From: Bacteroides sp. UBA7335
GTDB lineage: Bacteria; Bacteroidota; Bacteroidia; Bacteroidales; Bacteroidaceae
Length of the DNA stretch: 43,940 bases
NCBI GenBank assembly: GCA_002471185.1
Contig: DKPL01000057.1
Span: 1 to 43,940 of the forward strand
Direction: 5' to 3'
In this document: one piece after another, positions 9,701-17,391 of the stretch
Layout: the number at the start of each line of letters is the position of its first letter
Numbering within the stretch: position 1 is the stretch's first letter
Notes under the pieces: generated by a model
What the model saw: only the letters and a program-made list of their open reading frames with translations
The model's database searches: none
Told to the model about the DNA's origin: nothing
Position numbers and translations under genes: made by a program

Positions 9701-10660
9701 TTCGTCATAACCAACCTCAGCCCAACCTATCAACTCCTTGCGAGCATCATATTCTTCGCCATCATATTCATTATTACTACGAATAGGACCTTCGGTAGAA
9801 AGCTTCCATGAACCATCTGAGACTATTGTTTCTTTACTACCATCTTCGTATTCCACAACTAAATTCATACGAAGTTTAGGATAACCAAAATTAGCAATCT
9901 TATAAGGTTTATAGTTTTGACGCATCGTATAAAAACGACCATTACCCAAAGTAACTCCAATAGCGTTGTTACGATTTAAAAGATTGGTTACATCGAAACT
10001 ATTATAAATAATTGACTTACGATAATCAGTTGGAACTGGTGCTAAAACTTGCTCCCCAATGCGTTGACCATTAATAAATAGCTCATACATACCAAGACCC
10101 GCAATGTGTGCAGTAGCATGCTTTACTTTTTTATCTTTCAAGTTAAACTCTTTGCGAAGATAGCGAGAACTTAAACGACTCCATTGAGATTCGTCATCAC
10201 CAGGAGCAGCTGCATCTAAACCAATCCATTGACCACGCCAGTGAGCCTCTTTCAACAGACCAACAGTAAAGTAGGCAGAAGAACTCCATGCAGTTGTACC
10301 TTTATTAGTAAAGCTTTTCACTTTCCAGTAAGCACGTTCATTGCTTTTAAGCGGTTTGCCGGCATAGGAGATCCAAAGCGTTTGGTCAGATTCAACTTTG
10401 CCCGAATTCCATAAATCGCCTTCGTTTTTATCAAGCAACTCCTTTGAAGATGCCACAAGAATTTGATAAGCTGTTTGATGTACATTTTTTGCATTTGATT
10501 CGATGCGCCAACTCAACCTTGGTTCGGCCGTATCCAACCCCATAGGATTGATCATCTGCTCAGTTTGCAAACCTACTACTTGCACCGATTTTGCCCACAA
10601 AGTAGTAGGACAAACAATGCAGATTATAAAAGTTATTTTTAATAAAATATTCTTCATCAT
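6758..10660 (-). CDS. GH78 alpha-L-rhamnosidase fused to a C-terminal sialidase-like beta-propeller
   Basis: This 1300-residue exported protein has two catalytic-looking parts. Residues about 25-905 are a complete GH78 enzyme: N-terminal beta domains, the canonical block DCPQRNERQPWLGD at 494-507 (Asp494, Glu500, Asp507) and a late Glu in TIWELWNG (Glu791). Residues about 912-1300 are a sialidase-like BNR propeller opening with ECHSSTIVELPNGDLVSAYFGG. It has four Asp-box-like repeats: SKDGGKTW (1059-1066), SDDQGKTW (1110-1117), SSDNGDSW (1189-1196) and SEDGINW (1247-1253). Sialidase folds cleave ulosonic acids. RG-II side chain C is L-Rha-alpha-1,5-Kdo, so one polypeptide could remove rhamnose and then Kdo; this is inference. 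The gene is 6 bp after GH140 and is followed by a terminator. Confidence 0.88.
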   Translation of the reverse strand: MMKNILLKITFIICIVCPTTLWAKSVQVVGLQTEQMINPMGLDTAEPRLSWRIESNAKNVHQTAYQILVASSKELLDKNEGDLWNSGKVESDQTLWISYAGKPLKSNERAYWKVKSFTNKGTTAWSSSAYFTVGLLKEAHWRGQWIGLDAAAPGDDESQWSRLSSRYLRKEFNLKDKKVKHATAHIAGLGMYELFINGQRIGEQVLAPVPTDYRKSIIYNSFDVTNLLNRNNAIGVTLGNGRFYTMRQNYKPYKIANFGYPKLRMNLVVEYEDGSKETIVSDGSWKLSTEGPIRSNNEYDGEEYDARKELIGWAEVGYDESDWKPAQRVAIPSGTLHGAMSPNMKVVQTIQPQSIMKVGDKYILDMGQNMVGWIKMELPNVASGDTIRLRFAELLQPDGNLYVENLRDARVTDTYVSNGKDAGKYWSPRFVYHGFRYVEVDGYPNPKVDDFVGEVISDEMENLGAFTSSNNVLNQVYQNAWWGILGNYKGMPVDCPQRNERQPWLGDRVQGTWGESYLFGNGPLYAKWVNDICEAQREDGCIPDVAPAYWNYYSDNMTWPASLPIICDMLYTQYGNKAPIEKHYPNMKRWLNHMRDEYMTPEMIITKDKYGDWCVPPESLELIHSKDPARQTEGALIATAYYLKMLQTMHRFAEIQGLDEDKEMWKNMEHQMKDAFNKKFLTVKQGTSPRPGHVLFPDSVFYGNNTVTANILPLAFGLVPQEYRDDVVKNVVNTIITTNKGHVSSGVIGQQWIMRELSRKGFADVAFLLASNDTYPSYGYMAKQGATTIWELWNGNTASPKMNSGNHVMLLGDLLAWYYENLGGIRSDRKQIAFKHIVMKPNFEIQDLSNVDASYMTPYGQVVSRWSKDLQKLDWEVSIPANTTAEVHLPNGKVEQIGSGNYHFKVDMPTKDGKIVTDEFLYEESGFPECHSSTIVELPNGDLVSAYFGGTKERNPDCVIWVSRKPKGANQWTIPYLAADGVFSLDDPQVKIAGLSGITENTTRANAGPIAITFEGDTATARRKACWNPVLFQIPGGDLILFYKIGTNVGDWTGWLVRSKDGGKTWSKREALPQGFLGPVKNKPEYINGRIIAPSSTEGKMGWRIHFEISDDQGKTWKMVGPLDAELNVPTILRKQSNLNEDDQEGGEKIVGDELKPIYAIQPSILKHKDGRLQVLARTRNGKLATSWSSDNGDSWSKVALSDVINNQSGTDAVTLKDGRHVLIYNNFETLPGTPKGPRTPLSIAVSEDGINWQHLVTLEDSPISQYSYPGIIQTKDGKLHAIYTWRRQRIKHAVIDLNK

Positions 10661-10666
10661 AACAGA

Positions 10667-12106
10667 TTAATTTGCCGTAGGAAGTGATACTTGGTCTTTA
10701 CGAATATAATCTTTTGTACTATCAATAGCTATCAACACTTGATCGTTGCCACTCATATACCCACTATCATGTTGAAAAGTCGTAGTTTTATTATCAAACT
10801 CTCCAATATACTCTAATTTGCCTGTTTTAGGGCTATACCACCAAACGTTTTTCTTTGCACCGCTTATCTTATTCAAATCAATATCCATAGGACGACCAGA
10901 ATAGTTATAGACCATTAAATAATCATTTCCACGAGTAGCAATAGCTCTATCGTAACGTTCGCCATTTTTGCCAGCTATGATTGTTTGATCCGGTACTCTA
11001 TCAAAGAAAGGAAAAGCCAACATCAAGTTTTTAAGATATTGCATTTGTCCAAAGCCAGGATCTTTCAATGCATCCCACCAAGCTTTTTCTGCTCCAAAAG
11101 AGGCCATCTTGCCAGGGCGATGAAACTGCATGATTGAATTATGTCCGTAAGTATGTCCAAAAGAACCAGCAAATACTGACCAGTATGCATATCGACGCAT
11201 ATCGTAATCCATCCAGCGAGTTTCATTAGGGTCATGCAATCCTTGTGGAATATCTTCATAAATTGGTTCACCATCGATAACCGGTTTCAATGGGTTTAAT
11301 GTACTAGCTTCTACAAAACGCCAGTTATCTTCTTCTGTGTTTTCTTCGATTGGATAATCGCCATCACCTTTGCGTTGACCATAGCGTCGGTGTCCGCTTT
11401 GAAACATATTGAAGTCTAACCAAGACTCATTATTAAACCAAGTAGCTGAGGTAGTACGACCGCGAGGATGAAAAGTCATCAAATGATTAGCGTCGTTAGC
11501 GCGGATTGTTTGAGCCAATGCTTGCCAAACTTCAGTCTTTTTATCACCACGAATATCGCCACCAATAAACCAAATAATATTAGGAGAATCTTTATAACGA
11601 TCAGCTAAAAATTTACCATAAGCCTGAGCCTCTTTAACACTCATTTTACCTTCATCAACCGGTGTTCCCCAAATAGGAACCATACCAATATAGATTCCAT
11701 TTCTCTCAGCAGTCTTGATGATATAATCCATATGATCCCAATATCCATAAATACCTTTTTTATCGATATTCTTAAAGTTATAACCATCAGTCATCGAATA
11801 TTGTCCATACTGATTAATTGAAGGCACATCATTCAAGGTTTGCACTTGTACTACATTATAACCAGCATTCTTGCATGCATTCAAGTAGAATGAAACTTCA
11901 TCTCTATCGGTGCGTTGAGGCAATAGCCAACCTGTTTCACCCAGCCAGAAAAAAGGAGTACCATTTTCATGTTTTAAATATCGTCCTTCCTCTGAAACCT
12001 GCAACTTACCATTTTTCCAAGGTATATAAGTCGATTTCTTTTGAGCAAAAAGAGAGGTTGCTATACAAACAACTAAAAGCAAAGAGAGAGTTATCTTATT
12101 TTTCAT
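10667..12106 (-). CDS. Glycoside hydrolase family 140 apiosidase
   Basis: This 479-residue exported protein has a signal peptide ending near residue 21 (SLFAQ). It is a TIM-barrel of the DUF4038 type followed by a small C-terminal beta domain. Diagnostic features are NGTPFFWLGETGW near the start, IIWFIGGDIRGD with candidate acid/base Asp184, and PVIDGEPIYED with candidate nucleophile Glu280. Their spacing fits GH140, whose founding member (BT1012, from memory) cleaves the bond between apiose and the RG-II galacturonan backbone, releasing side chains A and B. GH140 is a marker family for RG-II loci. It lies 34 bp after GH105 and 6 bp before the GH78 fusion in one operon, and is likely periplasmic. 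Confidence 0.92.
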   Translation of the reverse strand: MKNKITLSLLLVVCIATSLFAQKKSTYIPWKNGKLQVSEEGRYLKHENGTPFFWLGETGWLLPQRTDRDEVSFYLNACKNAGYNVVQVQTLNDVPSINQYGQYSMTDGYNFKNIDKKGIYGYWDHMDYIIKTAERNGIYIGMVPIWGTPVDEGKMSVKEAQAYGKFLADRYKDSPNIIWFIGGDIRGDKKTEVWQALAQTIRANDANHLMTFHPRGRTTSATWFNNESWLDFNMFQSGHRRYGQRKGDGDYPIEENTEEDNWRFVEASTLNPLKPVIDGEPIYEDIPQGLHDPNETRWMDYDMRRYAYWSVFAGSFGHTYGHNSIMQFHRPGKMASFGAEKAWWDALKDPGFGQMQYLKNLMLAFPFFDRVPDQTIIAGKNGERYDRAIATRGNDYLMVYNYSGRPMDIDLNKISGAKKNVWWYSPKTGKLEYIGEFDNKTTTFQHDSGYMSGNDQVLIAIDSTKDYIRKDQVSLPTAN

Positions 12107-12140
12107 TAGTCAATAATATATTTACAATTTATTTAATGTG

Positions 12141-13352
12141 CTATTTTGAATTATTTTCTACCAGTTGCTCATATTCAAGTGCAGCTAGAATAAACGCTCC
12201 TACAGATTTGGGATCATTCTCAATAACAGGCTCGTTGATATAGTAAGCAAAGCTACCATCACGATTTCCTTTACCTCCTAAACCAGCCACGGCACAGCAA
12301 TTTATCAAAGTATAAGTACCATTAGCCTCCTCTTTTACAAACTGTTCAACCATACCATCAAAAGCTTTTTGTGTTGCATCACCATATTCTGCTTTTGAAA
12401 TATATCCTTCATTGATTGCTTTGCTTAAGAAGTAAACAAACAAAGCCGAAGCTGATGATTCAAGATAATTACCTTGACGGCTCCCTTGATCTGTAACTTG
12501 CCACCACACTCCAGTTTCAGGATCTTGATATTTAACGATACCTTGTGCCAAAGTATCAATAATAGCAAGAATTTCTTCACGTCCTTGTTGGTTTTGAGGC
12601 AAATAATCAAGTACATCTACCAAAGCAACTGCATACCAACCAATACTACGGCTCCATAAGTTAGGAGAACAACCCGTTTCTTTATTAGCCCAAAGTTGTT
12701 TTTTGCTTTCATCCCAACCGTGCAAGTAAAGTCCGGTTTTAGAGTCATAGGAATACTTAGCCATCAATGTAATTTGCTTTACAACTTCATCAAATAGAGT
12801 ACTATCGTTGAAAGTTACACCATATTGAGCCAAATAAGGAGAAGCCATAAAGATACCATCCAACCACATTTGATTTTCATAAATCTTTTTATGCCAAAAT
12901 CCGCCTTCACTTGTGCGAGGTTGTTCACTCATCTGTTTTACAAGTGTATCCATCGCTATTTTATAACGATTATCTTTAGTCTCAGCGTAAAAGTCGAATA
13001 GAGTTTTTCCCGGATTAATATTATCAATATTATAAGAAAGATAGTTCATTCTTATTTTTCCCTCTTGGTTTATCAAGCTATCTGCATAGATTTTAGCATA
13101 ATCAAAATAAGTGCGATCGCCAGTCTTCTTCCAAACTTCAAGCATTGATTTTACTACCAATCCATGAGTATACCCCCAACGTGGTTTAGTAGCTTTTTCA
13201 ATCATCCAAGGTTCAGGAAAACGAATCATTTCTGATTGTGCCATACGTTCGCTCCATTTAACAGCTTCCTCTTGCTTTTGGGCTGTACCACATGAGAATA
13301 AACTACCTGCTAATAAAAGGCAGCCAATAAAGGTCTTTCCTACTAATTTCAT
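12141..13352 (-). CDS. Glycoside hydrolase family 105 unsaturated galacturonyl hydrolase, lipoprotein
   Basis: The 403-residue product begins with a lipoprotein signal peptide (lipobox LFSC, Cys21), so it is membrane-anchored. The (alpha/alpha)6 fold of GH88/GH105 is recognisable from RWGYTHGLVVKSM, ENQMWLDGIFMASPYLAQYG (Asp165 as catalytic acid candidate), LWSRSIGWYAVALVD and GNYLESSASALFVY. These enzymes hydrate and release the 4,5-unsaturated uronic acid left at chain ends by pectate lyases. Here that would clean the galacturonan ends of RG-II, and the PL1 gene at 40774 could generate the substrate. It sits 16 bp after GH95 and 34 bp before GH140 in the same transcription unit. Confidence 0.93.
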   Translation of the reverse strand: MKLVGKTFIGCLLLAGSLFSCGTAQKQEEAVKWSERMAQSEMIRFPEPWMIEKATKPRWGYTHGLVVKSMLEVWKKTGDRTYFDYAKIYADSLINQEGKIRMNYLSYNIDNINPGKTLFDFYAETKDNRYKIAMDTLVKQMSEQPRTSEGGFWHKKIYENQMWLDGIFMASPYLAQYGVTFNDSTLFDEVVKQITLMAKYSYDSKTGLYLHGWDESKKQLWANKETGCSPNLWSRSIGWYAVALVDVLDYLPQNQQGREEILAIIDTLAQGIVKYQDPETGVWWQVTDQGSRQGNYLESSASALFVYFLSKAINEGYISKAEYGDATQKAFDGMVEQFVKEEANGTYTLINCCAVAGLGGKGNRDGSFAYYINEPVIENDPKSVGAFILAALEYEQLVENNSK

Positions 13353-13368
13353 TATTATGTTATGTTAT

Positions 13369-15816
13369 TTATTTGCCAATAATTATATATTCCTGTCCTG
13401 CTTTGGTATCCAAATCATATAAATAAGTTTTTCCAAGCACTACATCGTTTAATTTTGCGTCTTCATTAATTTTCGGAGTAGAAACTTCTGGAGTTTCATA
13501 TAATAGATTCTTATTCTTTCCTTTTGCAACTTTTAGTCCTTTCCCCGATAATGGATTGGCTGATCGTAAGCGACAAATTCCACCATTTTTAGATTTTATG
13601 ACTAGACGAGCTACTTTTCCATTTTGCCAAGATAGCTCTTTGATTTCAAAACCACCACGTGCTATCAAACCTTTTACATCACCATCTTTCCAATAACTGG
13701 GTAGAGCTGGCAATAAATAGATAAACCCATCATGACTTTGCATCAACATTTCAGCAATACCGGCAGTACAACCAAAGTTTCCATCAATTTGAAAGGGAGG
13801 GTGAGCATCAAATAAGTTTGGATAGGTACCTCCTTTTTTCTTTTCGTTGCGAACCAAAGTCAGTTGATCTGTGATTAATTTATACGCATGGTCACCATCA
13901 AGAAGACGAGCCCATAGACAAACTTTCCAACCCATACTCCATCCAGTAGAAGGATCTCCTCGAGCTATCAATGATGTTTTTGCAGCATCAAATAGTTCAG
14001 GAGTACGGAAAGGTGAAATTTGATTGCTAGGAAATAAGCCGTAAAGATGAGAGACATGACGATGTACGTCACTTTGATCATCCCAATCAAACATCCACTC
14101 TTGCAATTGCCCCCAACGACCTACTTGCATAGGTGCCATTTCGGTCAACCGATTTTCTAGATGCTGAGCAAACTCCTTATCTTCATCTAAAATATCAGTA
14201 GCATCAATTACCTGATTCCAAAGATCAAAAATCAATTGATTATCAATGGTACACCCAGGAGCAGTTGTAGCTTTACCATTACTACCAGCATGAACATTCT
14301 CAGGCGAATTACTAGGACACACCACCAACCATCCTGTAGTTGGCTCATATACCATAATTTCATCAAAGAAGCGAGCAGACTCTTTCATAATTGGATAAAT
14401 AGATCGAAGAAATTCTTTATCACCAGTATACAAATAGCGTTCCCAAAGATGACGACAAAGCCATGCCCCTCCTGTGGGCCACATGCCTGAAGGAGCTTTA
14501 TCAATGGCTCCTGTTACTCTCCAAATATCAGTATTATGATGTAGCACCCATCCATTAGCGCCATACATAACCTTTGCCGATTCTTTACCCGTTTCACTCA
14601 CTTCACGAATCAACTGAATGAGAGGTTCGTGCAACTCTGATAAGTTAGTTACCTCAGCAGGCCAGTAGTTCATTTCAAGATTAATATTGCAAGTATATTT
14701 ACTATCCCAAGATGGAAACAATTTATCATTCCAAATACCTTGTAAGTTAGCAGGTTGTCCACCAGGTTGAGAAGAAGATATTAATAAATAACGTCCAAAA
14801 TTGTAATAAGTAGAAACCAAGAAATTATCATTCGTTTCTTTAAAACGTTCTACACGAATATCCGTAGGAACATGGGCGTACTTATCTTCACCTAAGTTTA
14901 ATGAAGAGCGGTCCATGAAGCTTTTGAAATACTTTACATGCTCAGCTTTTGACTTTTCATAAGGCACTTGCATGGCTTTATGCAGATAATCTTTAGCACG
15001 AGCTACATGATCACCCGAAACATCTTTATAATTATTAAAATTAGTACCTATTGATACATAAACAGTAGCCTCATCTGCATTTTCAATGCTAAGCACCCCA
15101 TCCCGAACCGTTTGTGTTCCCCCTTTTACATTTGCCGCCATTCTACCTTGAAAGTCCACTTTACCCTTCAACCCTTCGTGCCATGAAGACACACCGGTTA
15201 GAGAAGTTTCATTACCTTCTGTCTCAATCATCACGTCTTGATGAGGCGAAGTAAAATTAGCATTGCAAGTTATCTTTCCCGGTTGATCGGCAGTAAGACG
15301 TACTGTCACTACTTGATTAGGAAATGAAGTAATGGTTTCACGCTGATAGTTTACACCATCTACGTTGTAACGAACAATAGCCCGTGCCGAGTCTAAACTC
15401 AACTCACGATAATAGTCGGTATAACGAGTGTGACCAGGAAAAGAAATATATAAATCGCCAAACGATTGATAGGGCATACCACTATTTGTCTTCGACATCA
15501 CCTTTTCAGTAGCCAAGGTTTGTGCCTCAAGATACTTCCCTTTAAAAACCAGATCACGCACTTTTGGAATATTCTCTAAAGCATCGGGATTTGGATTATT
15601 ATTAGGACGACCGGCCCAAATAGTCTCTTCGTTTAATTGTATATGCTCGTTGCCCGGGTTTCCAAAAACCATTGCTCCCAAACGACCGTTGCCTAAAGGC
15701 AGAGCTTCAGTCCAAACCTGAGCGGGTTTATCATACCATAATTTGCAGGTTTGTGCTGAGGTTGTAAGTACCGACCCCATCCATAACAAGCTGCTTAATA
15801 TCCAAACTCTTTTCAT
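13369..15816 (-). CDS. Glycoside hydrolase family 95, predicted alpha-L-galactosidase/fucosidase
   Basis: This 815-residue exported protein has its signal peptide ending near residue 21. The N-terminal beta domain contains LPLGNGRLGAMVFG and LNEETIWAGRP. The (alpha/alpha)6 domain has all expected active-site patches: TCNINLEMNYWPAE (Asn377, Asn379), CPSNSPEN (Glu506, candidate general acid) and FQIDGNFG (Asp678). GH95 enzymes remove alpha-1,2-linked L-fucose or the sterically similar L-galactose. RG-II chain A ends in alpha-L-galactose on glucuronic acid, so L-galactosidase is the likely role here; sequence alone does not settle galactose versus fucose. It is the first gene of the second block, with a leader of about 200 bp upstream. 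Confidence 0.92.
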   Translation of the reverse strand: MKRVWILSSLLWMGSVLTTSAQTCKLWYDKPAQVWTEALPLGNGRLGAMVFGNPGNEHIQLNEETIWAGRPNNNPNPDALENIPKVRDLVFKGKYLEAQTLATEKVMSKTNSGMPYQSFGDLYISFPGHTRYTDYYRELSLDSARAIVRYNVDGVNYQRETITSFPNQVVTVRLTADQPGKITCNANFTSPHQDVMIETEGNETSLTGVSSWHEGLKGKVDFQGRMAANVKGGTQTVRDGVLSIENADEATVYVSIGTNFNNYKDVSGDHVARAKDYLHKAMQVPYEKSKAEHVKYFKSFMDRSSLNLGEDKYAHVPTDIRVERFKETNDNFLVSTYYNFGRYLLISSSQPGGQPANLQGIWNDKLFPSWDSKYTCNINLEMNYWPAEVTNLSELHEPLIQLIREVSETGKESAKVMYGANGWVLHHNTDIWRVTGAIDKAPSGMWPTGGAWLCRHLWERYLYTGDKEFLRSIYPIMKESARFFDEIMVYEPTTGWLVVCPSNSPENVHAGSNGKATTAPGCTIDNQLIFDLWNQVIDATDILDEDKEFAQHLENRLTEMAPMQVGRWGQLQEWMFDWDDQSDVHRHVSHLYGLFPSNQISPFRTPELFDAAKTSLIARGDPSTGWSMGWKVCLWARLLDGDHAYKLITDQLTLVRNEKKKGGTYPNLFDAHPPFQIDGNFGCTAGIAEMLMQSHDGFIYLLPALPSYWKDGDVKGLIARGGFEIKELSWQNGKVARLVIKSKNGGICRLRSANPLSGKGLKVAKGKNKNLLYETPEVSTPKINEDAKLNDVVLGKTYLYDLDTKAGQEYIIIGK

Positions 15817-15884
15817 TGTAAATTCATCTATATATAATCTTGAGACGCCTATTCTCGGAAAATGTACTCTATGAAGTAGTACTT

Positions 15885-15915
15885 TTATTCACATTATTGA
15901 CAATAACATGAATAA
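15885..15915. promoter_or_regulatory. 31-bp dyad in the leader of the GH95 operon
   Basis: Two-tier inverted repeat: outer arms TTATTCA (15885-15891) and TGAATAA (15909-15915), inner arms TTATTG (15894-15899) and CAATAA (15901-15906), centred on 15900. Only a 2-base internal mismatch breaks the symmetry. It lies about 70 bases upstream of the GH95 start codon. A dimeric regulator site or a leader hairpin are both possible; no T-run follows, so termination is unlikely. Confidence 0.45.
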
Positions 15916-15991
15916 AAATATTGATACTAGAATTTACACATAAACAATATTAAGAGAACATAAGACAACGATTGATTAAACTATTGCTAAA

Positions 15992-15999
15992 CAAAAGTA
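15992..15999 (-). promoter_or_regulatory. Candidate -7 box for the GH95 operon
   Basis: On the minus strand this reads TACTTTTG, a match to the Bacteroides TAnnTTTG box, in the only gene-free region ahead of GH95. The nearest TTTG (16014-16017) is 14 bases upstream, shorter than the usual 19-21, so the assignment is weak. If real, the leader is about 170 bases and contains the dyad at 15885-15915. Confidence 0.3.
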
Positions 16000-16010
16000 A
16001 GAATATATAT

Positions 16011-16058
16011 AAACAAAATTCCCACTAAATATACATTATCAATATATTTAATGGGAAT
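16011..16058 (-). terminator. Intrinsic terminator after the esterase gene
   Basis: A 16-bp stem with one C/A-type imperfection (16018-16033 with 16043-16058; core CCCAC/ATGGG) and a 9-base loop sits 24 bases past the esterase stop codon. On the minus strand it is followed by TTTTGTTTATAT. It separates the GH43-to-esterase transcript from the GH95 operon. Confidence 0.8.
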
Positions 16059-16081
16059 CATTTAAGACATAAGTACTTGTT

Positions 16082-17383
16082 TTACTGTGACAATCCGTAT
16101 AATATCGATTCGGGTACAATAGTCACTTTAGACTCATCAAGTTTTGAGCGATCTAGTCCAAATGTGTTTATAAAGAAATCATAAACCGCATTTCTCTTAT
16201 TAGGACCAAAATCATGTCGTTCCGTTGGCAAATGCACATTACTCACATGGTCAGTAGCATCATAAAAATGATAAATGCGTTGTAGATAAGGATACTCAAG
16301 TGTTGGTACACTAGCTGTCCAATCGCCCCCATCAGAGATTATCGATAGCGGTTTAGGAGCAAAGAATGCCATAAGTTCGGCATTACAAGTTCCACCACCC
16401 GATAAGTGAATAGACTTTCCACTTTCGCAAGGACAGCCACCATCAAAATGTGAAGCTAGACTAACTGTTGGAGCAGCAGCAGTAAAGCGATCATCAAGTA
16501 AAGATAAAACTACAACTTGAGATCCACCACCCGAACCACCATTAAGACCAATTCTAGACAAATCAATATCTTTGCGGTGATTGAGCATATAATCAAGAAT
16601 CAATAAACCGTTCATTATTTGATCTGTATGAGCCTTGCTAGTGCGATGTGCTTCTTTTCCAACTTGTTTCTCAGACTCACCCCATCCTATTAAATCATAA
16701 TCTACACAGATAGCTCCCATACGTGCCAATGTGCCCAATCGTTGTTGCTGATCGGTACGGTAACGTCCTTGATTGAAATGTCCATTTGGGCAAATAATTA
16801 AGGGATGTTTCCCCTTTGTCAATGGAGCATAAATAGAGCCACACACATAAATACCCGGCGTGGTTTCGAGTGCAAAATTCTGAACTGAATAACCATCGTA
16901 CTTACGAAGTTTTGATAGTTTCGCAACCGGATTAGTAACACACTGTGCCAAAGCCTCATCAATCTCCAATCGCTCTCTTACCTCTTTGCGAACACTGTCT
17001 CTGCGGAGTTCAAACTCTGATTTATTTTGATAAAGTCCATTTAAGTAAGTCAGTAGTTTTTCACCATCGACATCTGTGCGCCGATAATATTCGTAAGGCT
17101 TAATCTTATATGTATTATTATTTTGCTTCACATATTTATAGTCAAAAGGAGCAAGAATATTAGTAAGTGACTCTTCTACCGAATAGGGACGAATTCGTGA
17201 ATCAGCATAAGGCAAAACCTTCCCTACGGTATCTACATCATATTTCAATCGCACATTAAATCGCTGACTAACCTCAGTCAAAACATCTCCCAATGGTCGG
17301 CTGAATTGTGTTTCATAGGTTTGTGCATTGCCACTACCTACCGAAGCACAAATCGCACAGCAAAATAGCATTCTTTTCATCAT
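16082..17383 (-). CDS. STN-domain plus alpha/beta-hydrolase esterase, predicted pectin methylesterase of the RG-II locus
   Basis: This 433-residue exported protein has its signal peptide to about residue 20. Residues about 25-95 resemble an STN (secretin/TonB short N-terminal) domain: PLGDVLTEVSQRFNVRLKYD, SVEESLTNILAP and NNTYKIKP. Residues about 165-410 are an alpha/beta-hydrolase with HPLIICPNGHF, nucleophile elbow GLNGGSGGGSQ (Ser284), and a terminal His in TERHDFG (His390). This placement in an RG-II locus, next to GH28, matches BT1017, which I recall as a non-classical pectin methylesterase. Acetyl esterase activity is the main alternative. The start 8 bp after GH28 indicates tight coupling. 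The STN domain on an esterase is unusual; such domains otherwise sit on TonB-dependent transducers and secretins. Confidence 0.8.
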   Translation of the reverse strand: MMKRMLFCCAICASVGSGNAQTYETQFSRPLGDVLTEVSQRFNVRLKYDVDTVGKVLPYADSRIRPYSVEESLTNILAPFDYKYVKQNNNTYKIKPYEYYRRTDVDGEKLLTYLNGLYQNKSEFELRRDSVRKEVRERLEIDEALAQCVTNPVAKLSKLRKYDGYSVQNFALETTPGIYVCGSIYAPLTKGKHPLIICPNGHFNQGRYRTDQQQRLGTLARMGAICVDYDLIGWGESEKQVGKEAHRTSKAHTDQIMNGLLILDYMLNHRKDIDLSRIGLNGGSGGGSQVVVLSLLDDRFTAAAPTVSLASHFDGGCPCESGKSIHLSGGGTCNAELMAFFAPKPLSIISDGGDWTASVPTLEYPYLQRIYHFYDATDHVSNVHLPTERHDFGPNKRNAVYDFFINTFGLDRSKLDESKVTIVPESILYGLSQ

Positions 17384-17391
17384 GATACTGT

